From assembly GCA_017847875.1 (NCBI GenBank), contig JAGASN010000010.1, positions 1-32,070 on the forward strand: 32,070 nucleotides of DNA, read 5' to 3'. The translations under genes were made by a program, and so were the position numbers. This document shows, piece after piece, positions 1 through 6,662 of the stretch. The notes under the pieces were generated by a model. The model worked only from the letters and a program-made list of their open reading frames with translations, was not told the origin of the DNA and searched no databases. The DNA comes from Oscillospiraceae bacterium (lineage in GTDB: Bacteria; Bacillota; Clostridia; Oscillospirales; Ruminococcaceae). Numbering within the stretch: position 1 is the stretch's first letter; each line of letters begins with the position of its first letter.

Positions 1-3000
1 ACCAGGTCGGGTGTGAAAGTCGGTGACGGAGAAGTTGAGGTTCCGCAAATCATTGCCCCAGAAAGCCAGACCGCGGTATGGACGGGAACTGTTACACCTG
101 TATGGGAAAACGGCGAAGCAACCGTAACCATTTATGTCGGCACGGCAATAAATGGTTCTTTTATGGGACCTCTTTTTGAATATGTTTTCAATTTTAAAAA
201 GACTGATGGAAGTGTTTCGCCTTCGGAAGTAAAAGTAGAGAGTGTATCATTAAATCAAAATATAGGTTTTATTAATGTTGGCGAAACTTTGACTTTAACC
301 GAAACTGTTTTGCCTAAAAATGCAACAAATAAAAATGTTACATGGGGATCCTCCGATTCTGATATAGCAAAAGTTGAAAACGGTGTTGTAACCGCAGTTG
401 CAGAAGGTAAGGCAACTATTACTGTAACTACTGAAGACGGCAATAAAATAGCTTCTTGTGAAGTTGTAGTAGCAGAACCGCAGACTTTTTATACCGGAAA
501 CACTTGGCCTTTGGAGACATATTTGTATATATCTCAGTTGGATGTTTTTGGTGCAAAAATAAGTTACATCGAAGATTCAAATATTTATCTCGAATCTTCT
601 ACTGCAGATGATGCAGAACTTTATTTCAAGGCAACAGAATATCAGAGAAACAAGAACTTTGATTTAGGCATTTATTGGAACGGTTCTGATGATACTAATA
701 TTTACTCCGAAAAACTCATTGATGGAAAACTTACTCTTGAAATTCGCGCGGATAAAGTCAAAGGAAGCGGCGCAAGTGCAAGTGAAACAAAAACTTTCTA
801 TTTCTATATTGGAGAGGAAAATGAATACCCCGTTCTTGCAGAGGGATATTCCGCAGAAACAACCGCAGAAATAGTTTCCGGAGAGATTTATAATCTTAAT
901 CTCGGAGAAGTATTCACAGATGCAGACGGCGATGAACTCACATATACTGTTTCCATTAACGGAGCAGAAGCTGTCGTTGCAGAATCTGAATACAGCTACT
1001 CTACCGAAACCCCAGGAACTCATACTTTAGTATTTACTGCAACAGACGGAAAAACACCGAAAGAAAAATATCCCATCTATACCGTAAATCTTACGGTAAC
1101 AAATCTTGCAGTAACATATGACGTAAATGTTAAAGTTCCGAATGACCTTTATCCTGAATTTTTTGCTGTAAACGATATTGAAGACGGTGTAGCTGTTAAA
1201 GGCGATGAACTTGTTTTTGAAAACGGAATTGTAAAAGTTCCGGAAAATATCAGCAGAATTATGTGGGAAGCAGAAGGAAAAATCGGATTTAGTGCCCCTG
1301 TTTCTTCCGGTGCAAATTTAGAACTTGTTGAAGTTGGCTTCGATACAAAACTTGATAATGGAGAAGAAGATTCTAAAGCTAAAATCGAAATCATAGATTC
1401 GGAAGGCACTAAAATATCTGGTACAGCAGAGGATATATATGTTCTTACCGCAATGGAAGGCTTTACTTATAAAGCGACTCCTGAATCCGATGAATATCAG
1501 AGCGAAGAACTTAAAAATCAAACCCCGGCTTCCGGAAAAATCGGAATTACTTTTATCTGCAAAACTTTTGCTGTAGTTGTTCCCGAAGGTTCTGTTGTAA
1601 GCGCAGGTAAAATGACAAATTATTATAAGTACATGTTCAACGAGCCTTATAGCGTAGAGAACAGCAACGGAAATGTAATTTACAAATTCAAAACCATGCC
1701 TTTTAAAAACAGCGACGGCTCTATTGGCGGTTCTGAATTTATCCGCATACAGAATCCGGATGGAGTTACTTATTGGAATTATTCGCAGCAGGGATTTAAA
1801 AATGGACAGGAAATAATTTTTACCGAAGAAATGCTGTTCATCGGAGAAAATGACGGCTTTGATGCCGATACTATTTTCCATAATTTTGAAGAGTATGAAA
1901 TGGACGTTGCAGATATCTATCTCAATGTAAACAAAGAGATGTATATCGATCTTGATGTCAGCGAAACTTTCAAACTCAACGTAATCCGTAACTGGATGGC
2001 TATAGAAAGTATTTCTAATGCCTGTGTTGCATTGCCTGATGTAACATATACTGTAATTGACGAAAACGGAAATGCAAGCGACGTTGTTTCTGTAAAAGCT
2101 GATAAATACAACAGCTCTGTTGCAGATGTTGTTGCAAACAAAGAAGGAACCGCTATTGTTCTTGTAACCTATGATGCAATGTATCATAATCGTGCTATTC
2201 ATGGTGCAATCGGTACAGGAATTACTTCTCCCGAAAAATTCTCTGCAATCTGGCCTGAAAACACCGGCGTTTTTGTTGTTTCTGTCGGTGCTGACGGAAC
2301 TTCGATTGAAACAAACATGGATACCGATGCAGAACATGACCCGATTTATTATGTCGGTGATGAAGGCGCAGAGTTTGCTTTTACTCCCGAAGAAGGATGC
2401 AAAGTTTCTGTTGCAAGAGCAACTCTTACCGCAGACAGTCTTACCTATAACGGCTTTGTAACAGAAGGCGTTACTGTAAACGAGGAAACCGGCGAAGTAA
2501 CTGTTACCGGACTTACTCAGGGACGCCATATTATCCGTGTTGAAAAAGACGGCATTGCAACCTATCAGATTATAACCACCAAGCAGACCACCATGGTAAT
2601 TACCGATGCAGAAGGAAATGTGATTACCGAAGAAAGCGAAGTAATGCCGGGAACCGAACTTAAAGTTCAGTTTGGCGATATGTATAACCCTATGAATAAA
2701 CTTTCCGGTATTTATAACACCAACTGCGGAATTCAGTATGACGGCGAAGATGGAACCCAGTTCGGCGGCAATAACAGCGGATATGGTCATTATACTTTTG
2801 CGTCTGAGTATGAAAATCATGTAGTAACAATTAAAGTTCCCGAAAATTGGACAAAAGATACATACACTTTGGTCGGTAGCTTGCATATAGCGGGATTCGG
2901 CAGTGGAGAAGGTTCACATCGAGGAATTTGTCTTTATGAAACAGGAAGAGCCGTGGAAACCGAGGCTACCGGTCTCAGTGAAAATCATGGCGTGCTTCCC

Positions 3001-4236
3001 ACAATCACATTGAATGTTTATATCCCCGCAACCGAAATTTCTCTTGATAAAACCGAGCTTAAACTTGCCTGCAACGGCGAAGCAGAACTTAAAGCAACTG
3101 TTGTGCCCGAATATACCACCGATGAAATTGTTTGGGCATCTTCTGATGAAAAAGTTGCAACCGTTGATGGAAACGGAAAAGTAACCGCTGTTGGCACCGG
3201 CGAAGCAACCATCACTGCAACAGCAGGAGATGTTTCTGCAACCTGCACCATAACTGTTGCACATGACATGAAAGCTGCAACCTGCACTGAACCCGCAACT
3301 TGCAAACGTGGTTGTGGTTATACAGAAGGCGAAGCACTCGGTCACGATTACAAATATGAAACCACAAAAGAACCCACTTGCACCGAAAAAGGCGAATACA
3401 GAAAATACTGTGCAAACGGCTGCGGCGAAGAAGAAATAAGCGAAATCGAAGCGCTCGGACATGAGTGGGGCGAATGGAAAGTTGTAAAAGAAGCTTCCTA
3501 TACTGAAGAAGGTAGCAAAAAACGTGTTTGCGAAAATGACGAAAGCCATGTTGAAACCGAAACCATTGCAAAACTTGTTCCTACCGCAACCGAAAAAACT
3601 GAAGGTCCCGATGACACCAAAGAATATGTTGTCGCATATCAGGAAGGCGTTGTAATGGTTCCTGCAGGCCTTGAAAACGAATATCCCAACCAGCAGGCAG
3701 TAAAAGACGCGCTTAAAGCTAAAGTTGAAAACGGCGACCTTGAGGGCGAAGTAAACCTTGTTTTCAGAGAAGTAACCGTTGGTTATTATGAAAACGGAGC
3801 ATTTGTTCCTGTTTCTAACCGCGAATTCTTCGAAAACGGAAAAACTATCGACATTCTTCTCAAATATCCCGAAGGCGCAGATAAAAACGACAAATTTGAG
3901 GTATATCACCTCAGAGATGACGGCGTTATCGAAAAATGCGTAATCAAATCCAAAACCGACAAAGGTCTTGTAATTGAAGTTGGCAGCCTTTCTCCTTTTG
4001 CAATTGCTTATGAAAGCGTTGATAACACTCCCAACTGGCCTTTCAACCCGGGCAAACCTTCCAGACCTTCCGATAAACCCAACCCCGGAATAACCATTAT
4101 CACCCCCGAAGATGAAAAAGAAGAAGCAAACCCCAATACCGGTGCACCGGTTGATTGCTCTTTCGATCTTACCGCAGCAGGTGTTGTTGTTCTTGCAGCA
4201 ACCGCCGCTGTTCTTGAAATCAAACGCAGAAAATAA
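1..4236 (+). CDS. Giant cell-wall-anchored BIG2 surface protein, 5' end missing
   Basis: The frame is open from the first base (Thr-Arg-Ser-Gly precede the GTG at 13), so the true start lies outside the window; about 1411 codons are visible. Seen in order: a BIG2 bacterial Ig-like domain at about nt 235-474 (VESVSLN ... ATITVTTEDG), a DADGDELTYTV cadherin-like stretch near nt 920, a long central region of unrecognised domains, a second BIG2 (nt 3028-3270), Cys-containing EPTCTEKGEY/ALGHEWGEW repeats (nt 3265-3585), a conserved C-terminal domain (nt 3577-4020), and a sorting signal NPNTGAP at about nt 4129, then a hydrophobic segment and a KRRK tail. The product should be exported and linked to peptidoglycan by a sortase. 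It is a paralogue of the protein at 7755-13112, colinear over most of its length, with a near-identical C-terminus. Ligand unknown; the context suggests the corrinoid-regulated surface system. Confidence 0.9.
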   Translation, partial: TRSGVKVGDGEVEVPQIIAPESQTAVWTGTVTPVWENGEATVTIYVGTAINGSFMGPLFEYVFNFKKTDGSVSPSEVKVESVSLNQNIGFINVGETLTLTETVLPKNATNKNVTWGSSDSDIAKVENGVVTAVAEGKATITVTTEDGNKIASCEVVVAEPQTFYTGNTWPLETYLYISQLDVFGAKISYIEDSNIYLESSTADDAELYFKATEYQRNKNFDLGIYWNGSDDTNIYSEKLIDGKLTLEIRADKVKGSGASASETKTFYFYIGEENEYPVLAEGYSAETTAEIVSGEIYNLNLGEVFTDADGDELTYTVSINGAEAVVAESEYSYSTETPGTHTLVFTATDGKTPKEKYPIYTVNLTVTNLAVTYDVNVKVPNDLYPEFFAVNDIEDGVAVKGDELVFENGIVKVPENISRIMWEAEGKIGFSAPVSSGANLELVEVGFDTKLDNGEEDSKAKIEIIDSEGTKISGTAEDIYVLTAMEGFTYKATPESDEYQSEELKNQTPASGKIGITFICKTFAVVVPEGSVVSAGKMTNYYKYMFNEPYSVENSNGNVIYKFKTMPFKNSDGSIGGSEFIRIQNPDGVTYWNYSQQGFKNGQEIIFTEEMLFIGENDGFDADTIFHNFEEYEMDVADIYLNVNKEMYIDLDVSETFKLNVIRNWMAIESISNACVALPDVTYTVIDENGNASDVVSVKADKYNSSVADVVANKEGTAIVLVTYDAMYHNRAIHGAIGTGITSPEKFSAIWPENTGVFVVSVGADGTSIETNMDTDAEHDPIYYVGDEGAEFAFTPEEGCKVSVARATLTADSLTYNGFVTEGVTVNEETGEVTVTGLTQGRHIIRVEKDGIATYQIITTKQTTMVITDAEGNVITEESEVMPGTELKVQFGDMYNPMNKLSGIYNTNCGIQYDGEDGTQFGGNNSGYGHYTFASEYENHVVTIKVPENWTKDTYTLVGSLHIAGFGSGEGSHRGICLYETGRAVETEATGLSENHGVLPTITLNVYIPATEISLDKTELKLACNGEAELKATVVPEYTTDEIVWASSDEKVATVDGNGKVTAVGTGEATITATAGDVSATCTITVAHDMKAATCTEPATCKRGCGYTEGEALGHDYKYETTKEPTCTEKGEYRKYCANGCGEEEISEIEALGHEWGEWKVVKEASYTEEGSKKRVCENDESHVETETIAKLVPTATEKTEGPDDTKEYVVAYQEGVVMVPAGLENEYPNQQAVKDALKAKVENGDLEGEVNLVFREVTVGYYENGAFVPVSNREFFENGKTIDILLKYPEGADKNDKFEVYHLRDDGVIEKCVIKSKTDKGLVIEVGSLSPFAIAYESVDNTPNWPFNPGKPSRPSDKPNPGITIITPEDEKEEANPNTGAPVDCSFDLTAAGVVVLAATAAVLEIKRRK

Positions 4237-4490
4237 AATTCCTTCCTTTTAAAATTTACGCAAACGAAAAGGAGCCCTGCAAAAAATGCAGGGCTCCTTT
4301 TCTGTTTGGAGTAAACTTTATCGAATGCTTTATATAGGTATCAAAAAGGCAGCAAACGCGCTTTTTCAGCAAAAATGAGGTGATTTGTACTTTGCCGAAA
4401 AGGGCTTTGTTGAGCCGAAATCCGGCGCAAAACGAAGAAAAAGTCCGGATTAGATTCAGCCTTTTCAGTTCTCCAAACGTTAATCGTTTC
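4237..4490 (+). repeat. Duplicated 3' flank, copy 1
   Basis: This non-coding stretch matches 13113-13366 almost base for base, starting directly after the stop codon of each giant surface gene and running through and well past the terminator. The copies diverge after about 4490, where each is followed by its own further hairpin. No convincing gene lies inside. It marks the boundary of a duplication or gene-conversion tract. Confidence 0.9.
4267..4301 (+). terminator. Rho-independent terminator of the first surface gene
   Basis: A perfect 14-15 bp stem (AAAAGGAGCCCTGC pairing with GCAGGGCTCCTTTT) with a short A-rich loop ends in a T run. It is repeated exactly after the second giant gene at 13143-13177. 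Confidence 0.92.
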
Positions 4491-4504
4491 CAAGAGAATA
4501 TTCA

Positions 4505-4534
4505 GAACCTCACCATTCGGTGGGGTTCTTTTTT
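4505..4534 (+). terminator. Hairpin with T tract (CACC-ATTC-GGTG)
   Basis: GAACCTCACC pairs with GGTGGGGTTC (one G-U) around an ATTC loop and is followed by six T. The same left arm and loop occur at 13525-13548. What it terminates is unclear, because 4302-4504 holds no convincing gene. Confidence 0.6.
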
Positions 4535-4766
4535 GTATAAAAAGAAAATCCCCTGCAAAGCAGGAAGGCACAAACGAGGTACTCAAAGAGCAGGATCAAA
4601 TGAAAAGGGTACGAAGAATGAATAACATTAGGAACAGGGTAGAGGAAATAATTATTGATGAAATTATGAAATAATATCAAGGTGCTTTTGGAATATTTAA
4701 TTTCCGTTTTTGCTGAAAGTTTTCCGATTTATAGAAACAAAATTGATGTTGTGATATAATCAAAAA

Positions 4767-4905
4767 ACAGTTTTTTCATAAACTGTGTGGTTTTGAACCG
4801 GACTTGTGCTTTCTTCGGTTCAGACCAACGTGAAAGGCACTCCTTGATGCTTTCCGGGAAAAGGCTGCCCTCTGTAAAGCGGCGTTTTGCAGAGGGTGGT
4901 TTTTT
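4767..4905 (+). ncRNA. Candidate structured RNA or leader, family unknown
   Basis: A good -10 (TATAAT, 4755-4760) precedes three successive hairpins. The first pairs ACAGTTT with AAACTGT at the 5' end. A second stem pairs GGT..GAACCG with CGGTTC.GACC. The third pairs GAAAG.CA with TGCTTTC. The unit closes with a terminator: CCCTCTGTAAA (4868-4878) pairing with TTTGCAGAGGG (to 4896), then TGG and six T. This looks like a stand-alone small RNA or the attenuator leader of the small ORF and cobO that begin 140 bp later. It does not match a riboswitch class I can recognise. The -35 is poor. The rest of 4535-4766 shows no convincing gene. Confidence 0.5.
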
Positions 4906-5048
4906 ATAACAAACTTTTCAGACGCATAGCAAAAATGACCATCATTGCTGTTTTTGCTTCCGAATTTGCCGTAATAGCCGAAAAGAATTGATTAACTGTT
5001 TTCGGGGATATAAAATGAAACCGCAAAATATGTTAGGAGGCTGTTATT

Positions 5049-5204
5049 ATGGATATTAAAGAAGAAAAAATTATTGAAGAAATTAAAAAAGTTTTTGCCG
5101 CAAAGGTATCTTCTTCCGATGAGCCTTGCTGCAAATGCGGGGGAAAATCTCCGATGGAAATGAGATGGAACGTTGAGGAAAAGGATAAACCTGTTGAAGC
5201 ATAA
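5049..5204 (+). CDS. 51-residue Cys-containing small protein upstream of cobO
   Basis: An ATG eight bases behind a perfect AGGAGG (5035-5040) opens a 51-codon frame. The N-terminal half is a charged Lys/Glu/Ile-rich helix (MDIKEEKIIEEIKKVFAAK). The second half carries a CCKCGGKSP segment with three clustered cysteines, then EMRWNVEEKD. No signal peptide or membrane segment is seen, so it should be cytosolic; the cysteines could bind a metal. It sits 62 bp ahead of the corrinoid adenosyltransferase start, with a palindromic hairpin between the two, so it may be co-transcribed with it or act as a leader gene. I do not recognise the family. Confidence 0.7.
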   Translation: MDIKEEKIIEEIKKVFAAKVSSSDEPCCKCGGKSPMEMRWNVEEKDKPVEA

Positions 5205-5221
5205 TTCAGCAGTTGATTCTG

Positions 5222-5245
5222 CGGGCGGATATCCGCCCGTCTTTT
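5222..5245 (+). terminator. Palindromic hairpin between small ORF and cobO
   Basis: CGGGCGGAT is followed directly by its reverse complement ATCCGCCCG (5222-5239) and then TCTTTT. It can act as a weak terminator or attenuator lowering cobO expression relative to the small ORF. The cobO ribosome binding site begins 13 bases later. Confidence 0.6.
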
Positions 5246-5266
5246 AATATGCAAAGGAGAAAGCGT

Positions 5267-5785
5267 ATGTTCGGACTTGTACATATTTACTGCGGAAACG
5301 GAAAAGGAAAAACCACCGCCGCAATAGGGCTTGCCGTTCGTGCGGCAGGTTTCGGTAAAAAGGTTGTTTTTTGTCAGTTTTTCAAAAACGGAACCTCCAG
5401 CGAACTTAAAACTTTCGAAAAGCTTGAAAATATAACCGTTTTTAACTGCAGGAAAGCCTACGGACTTTACTGTAATATGAGTGAGGAAGAAAAGGAAAAT
5501 GCCGCAAAAGATTATGGGGAACTTCTGGAGAAGGCTCTTTCAGAGGCACCAAACGCCGATCTTCTTGTTCTTGACGAAGCAATTTCTTCGTGTAACCACA
5601 AAATGATAAGCGAAGAAAGACTTTTGGATTTTTTTAAAAAGAAACCAAAGGAACTTGAAGTTGTTCTTACTGGGCGAAACCCTTCCGAAAAGCTTTTGAG
5701 CATGGCAGACTATGTTACCGAGATGAATAAAATAAAGCACCCTTTTGACAAAGGTACTCCGGCAAGAAAGGGAATTGAATTTTGA
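5267..5785 (+). CDS. cobO: Corrinoid adenosyltransferase (CobA/CobO/BtuR type)
   Basis: The enzyme transfers the adenosyl group of ATP to the cobalt of reduced corrinoid, giving the coenzyme form of B12; it acts in the cytosol in de novo synthesis or in salvage of imported corrinoid. The 172-residue length fits the family. The P-loop GNGKGKTT lies at about residues 10-17, LLVLDEAI (Walker B) at about 100-107, followed by TGRNP and ADYVTEM, and the protein ends in KGIEF as is usual. The ATG at 5267 was chosen because AAAGGAG ends seven bases upstream; a longer reading back to 5213 would run through the palindrome. No other cobalamin biosynthesis gene is in the window, so salvage of external corrinoid is the more likely role here (inference). 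A cobalamin riboswitch follows about 180 bp downstream. Confidence 0.93.
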   Translation: MFGLVHIYCGNGKGKTTAAIGLAVRAAGFGKKVVFCQFFKNGTSSELKTFEKLENITVFNCRKAYGLYCNMSEEEKENAAKDYGELLEKALSEAPNADLLVLDEAISSCNHKMISEERLLDFFKKKPKELEVVLTGRNPSEKLLSMADYVTEMNKIKHPFDKGTPARKGIEF

Positions 5786-5801
5786 GAACCCTGCAGGGTG
5801 T

Positions 5802-5846
5802 CCAAACTTGCTGACTTTTTTCAAAAAGCAAAGTTAGCAAGTTTGG
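5802..5846 (+). terminator. Long hairpin after cobO, no 3' T tract
   Basis: CCAAACTTGCTGAC (5802-5815) pairs with GTTAGCAAGTTTGG (5833-5846) with one G-U, and the T run in the loop can pair with the following A run. It stands 16 bp behind the cobO stop and probably ends or protects that transcript, but no T tract follows it. Confidence 0.4.
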
Positions 5847-5854
5847 CGGTTACA

Positions 5855-5882
5855 TTGACAGGCGAACAGTGATAATATAAAC
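5855..5882 (+). promoter_or_regulatory. Possible sigma-A promoter upstream of the riboswitch
   Basis: TTGACA (5855-5860) is followed after 16 bp by TATAAA (5877-5882). A second candidate -10, TATAAT at 5948-5953, lies closer to the riboswitch and may be the actual start. The pair TACATTGT (5894-5901) and ACAATGTA (5939-5946) lies between the two. Confidence 0.45.
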
Positions 5883-5947
5883 AAAAGAATAAGTACATTG
5901 TGTTCCTGTGCCTTCAGATATCAAGGCATTGGAAAAATACAATGTAG

Positions 5948-5953
5948 TATAAT
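5948..5953 (+). promoter_or_regulatory. -10 box (TATAAT) directly ahead of the cobalamin riboswitch
   Basis: A perfect TATAAT placed so that transcription would begin at about 5960, just before the first riboswitch helices. No good -35 lies at the right distance, and one arm of the TACATTGT/ACAATGTA inverted repeat abuts it, which suggests a possible operator. Confidence 0.45.
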
Positions 5954-5964
5954 CAAAAAAGAAA

Positions 5965-6190
5965 TTGAATAGGCTGCATCAAGTTCCGCGTAAAGACCGG
6001 CTTCTGCCGGGCGTTGGAATAAGGAAATCCGGTTGGAGTCCGGAGCCCACCCAGGGGCTGTAAATGCAGGAGTTTTTTATCCGCGGCGCAAGCCGGCCAT
6101 TGGCCAGAAGCTGAGAAGGTAGGATAAAAAACGCAGGAAAACTTTTGTTTTCCCCAATGCATAAGCCAGAAAGCCTTTGATGATCGAACC
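5965..6190 (+). promoter_or_regulatory. Cobalamin riboswitch (divergent)
   Basis: The order of conserved blocks fits the cobalamin aptamer: AAGGAAATCCGG-TTGGAGTCCGGAGCCC (6013-6041), CCAGGGGCTGTAAATG near 6050-6066 in place of the CCCGCAACTGTAA box, AAGCCGGCCATTGGCC...GAGAAGGT near 6088-6121 for the GCCACTG/GGGAAGG arm, and AAGCCAGAAAGCC (6164-6176) for the closing AGCCAGGAGACC block. Several positions differ from consensus. Binding of adenosyl- or other cobalamin should favour the terminator at 6241. The downstream genes are the 96-residue protein, the dockerin protein and the giant anchored protein. Confidence 0.78.
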
Positions 6191-6240
6191 CGAAGAACGC
6201 ATTTTATGCGCGGACGGGATTTTTTGGGAACAGAAATTCG

Positions 6241-6275
6241 GCTGCAATGACCAAGGTGTCATTGCAGCTTTTTTT
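6241..6275 (+). terminator. Riboswitch expression-platform terminator
   Basis: GCTGCAATGAC pairs perfectly with GTCATTGCAGC around a six-base loop and is followed by seven T. It lies between the aptamer and the first ribosome binding site (6285-6290), the right position for transcriptional control by cobalamin. Confidence 0.9.
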
Positions 6276-6296
6276 ATTGCAAAAAAGGAGAAAACA

Positions 6297-6587
6297 GTGA
6301 TTTTGGAAGAAAGAATTGTTTCAAGGGAAGAAAAACGCGGCCTTGACCGGGAACGAAGAGAAATTGAAAGCAAGTTCGCAAAAGAACACGAAAAAGACAG
6401 CGACGAAGAACTTCTCGATATAGTACGAAACAAGGCAGATGAGCTTGGAAGACCGCCTAAAAAGACCGAAACTATCGGCTTTGTCTGTCTTAAAATGCGT
6501 TTTGGTCCATGGCCGAGAGTTCTTGAAAAAGCCGGACTGAAAAAGCCGAAAACAAACCGCAGAAAAACAAGGGAACTTTCCCAATAA
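6297..6587 (+). CDS. Small HNH-repeat (homing-endonuclease-associated repeat) protein
   Basis: The GTG at 6297, seven bases after AAGGAG, is chosen because the upstream part of the open frame runs through the riboswitch terminator and is not plausible protein. The 96-residue product is highly charged. Its N-terminal third is a coiled, Arg/Glu-rich helix (EERIVSREEKRGLDRERREIE, split across about residues 3-23). Residues about 37-82 match the pattern of the homing-endonuclease-associated repeat, ELLDIVRNKADELGRPPKK..., ending RFGPWPRVLEKAGL, which is a small helical DNA-binding unit. No catalytic HNH or GIY motif is present. It is the first gene after the cobalamin riboswitch and precedes the dockerin protein by 75 bp with no terminator. 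A role as a local regulator is possible, but that is inference. Confidence 0.75.
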   Translation: MILEERIVSREEKRGLDRERREIESKFAKEHEKDSDEELLDIVRNKADELGRPPKKTETIGFVCLKMRFGPWPRVLEKAGLKKPKTNRRKTRELSQ

Positions 6588-6662
6588 GTTTTTAATAAGG
6601 AAAAGGAAAGAAGTGGTTCGAAAAAATTTTTGCGCAAACTGAATAAAAGGAAGGAGAAAGAA

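Noticed and set aside
1318..2886. 522-codon minus-strand ORF opposite the first surface gene
   Set aside because: Shadow ORF of the same kind, caused by codon bias of the real gene.
4380..4625. 81-codon plus-strand ORF between the first surface gene and cobO
   Set aside because: It runs through the duplicated flank and a terminator hairpin, and the second copy of the flank does not keep the frame.
4858..4882. GCTGCCC..CTGTAA words like the cobalamin riboswitch core box, upstream of cobO
   Set aside because: The same bases form the stem of the terminator at 4868-4896 and the other conserved boxes are not recognisable around them.
4868..4905. T-box leader suggested by AGGGTGG near the end of the structured RNA
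   Set aside because: No stem I, specifier or full T-box sequence; the GGTGG is just the end of the terminator stem.
6077..6637. Long minus-strand ORF opposite the riboswitch and HNH-repeat gene
   Set aside because: No ribosome binding site, low-complexity Phe/Ser-rich translation, and it overlaps the riboswitch and a better-supported gene.
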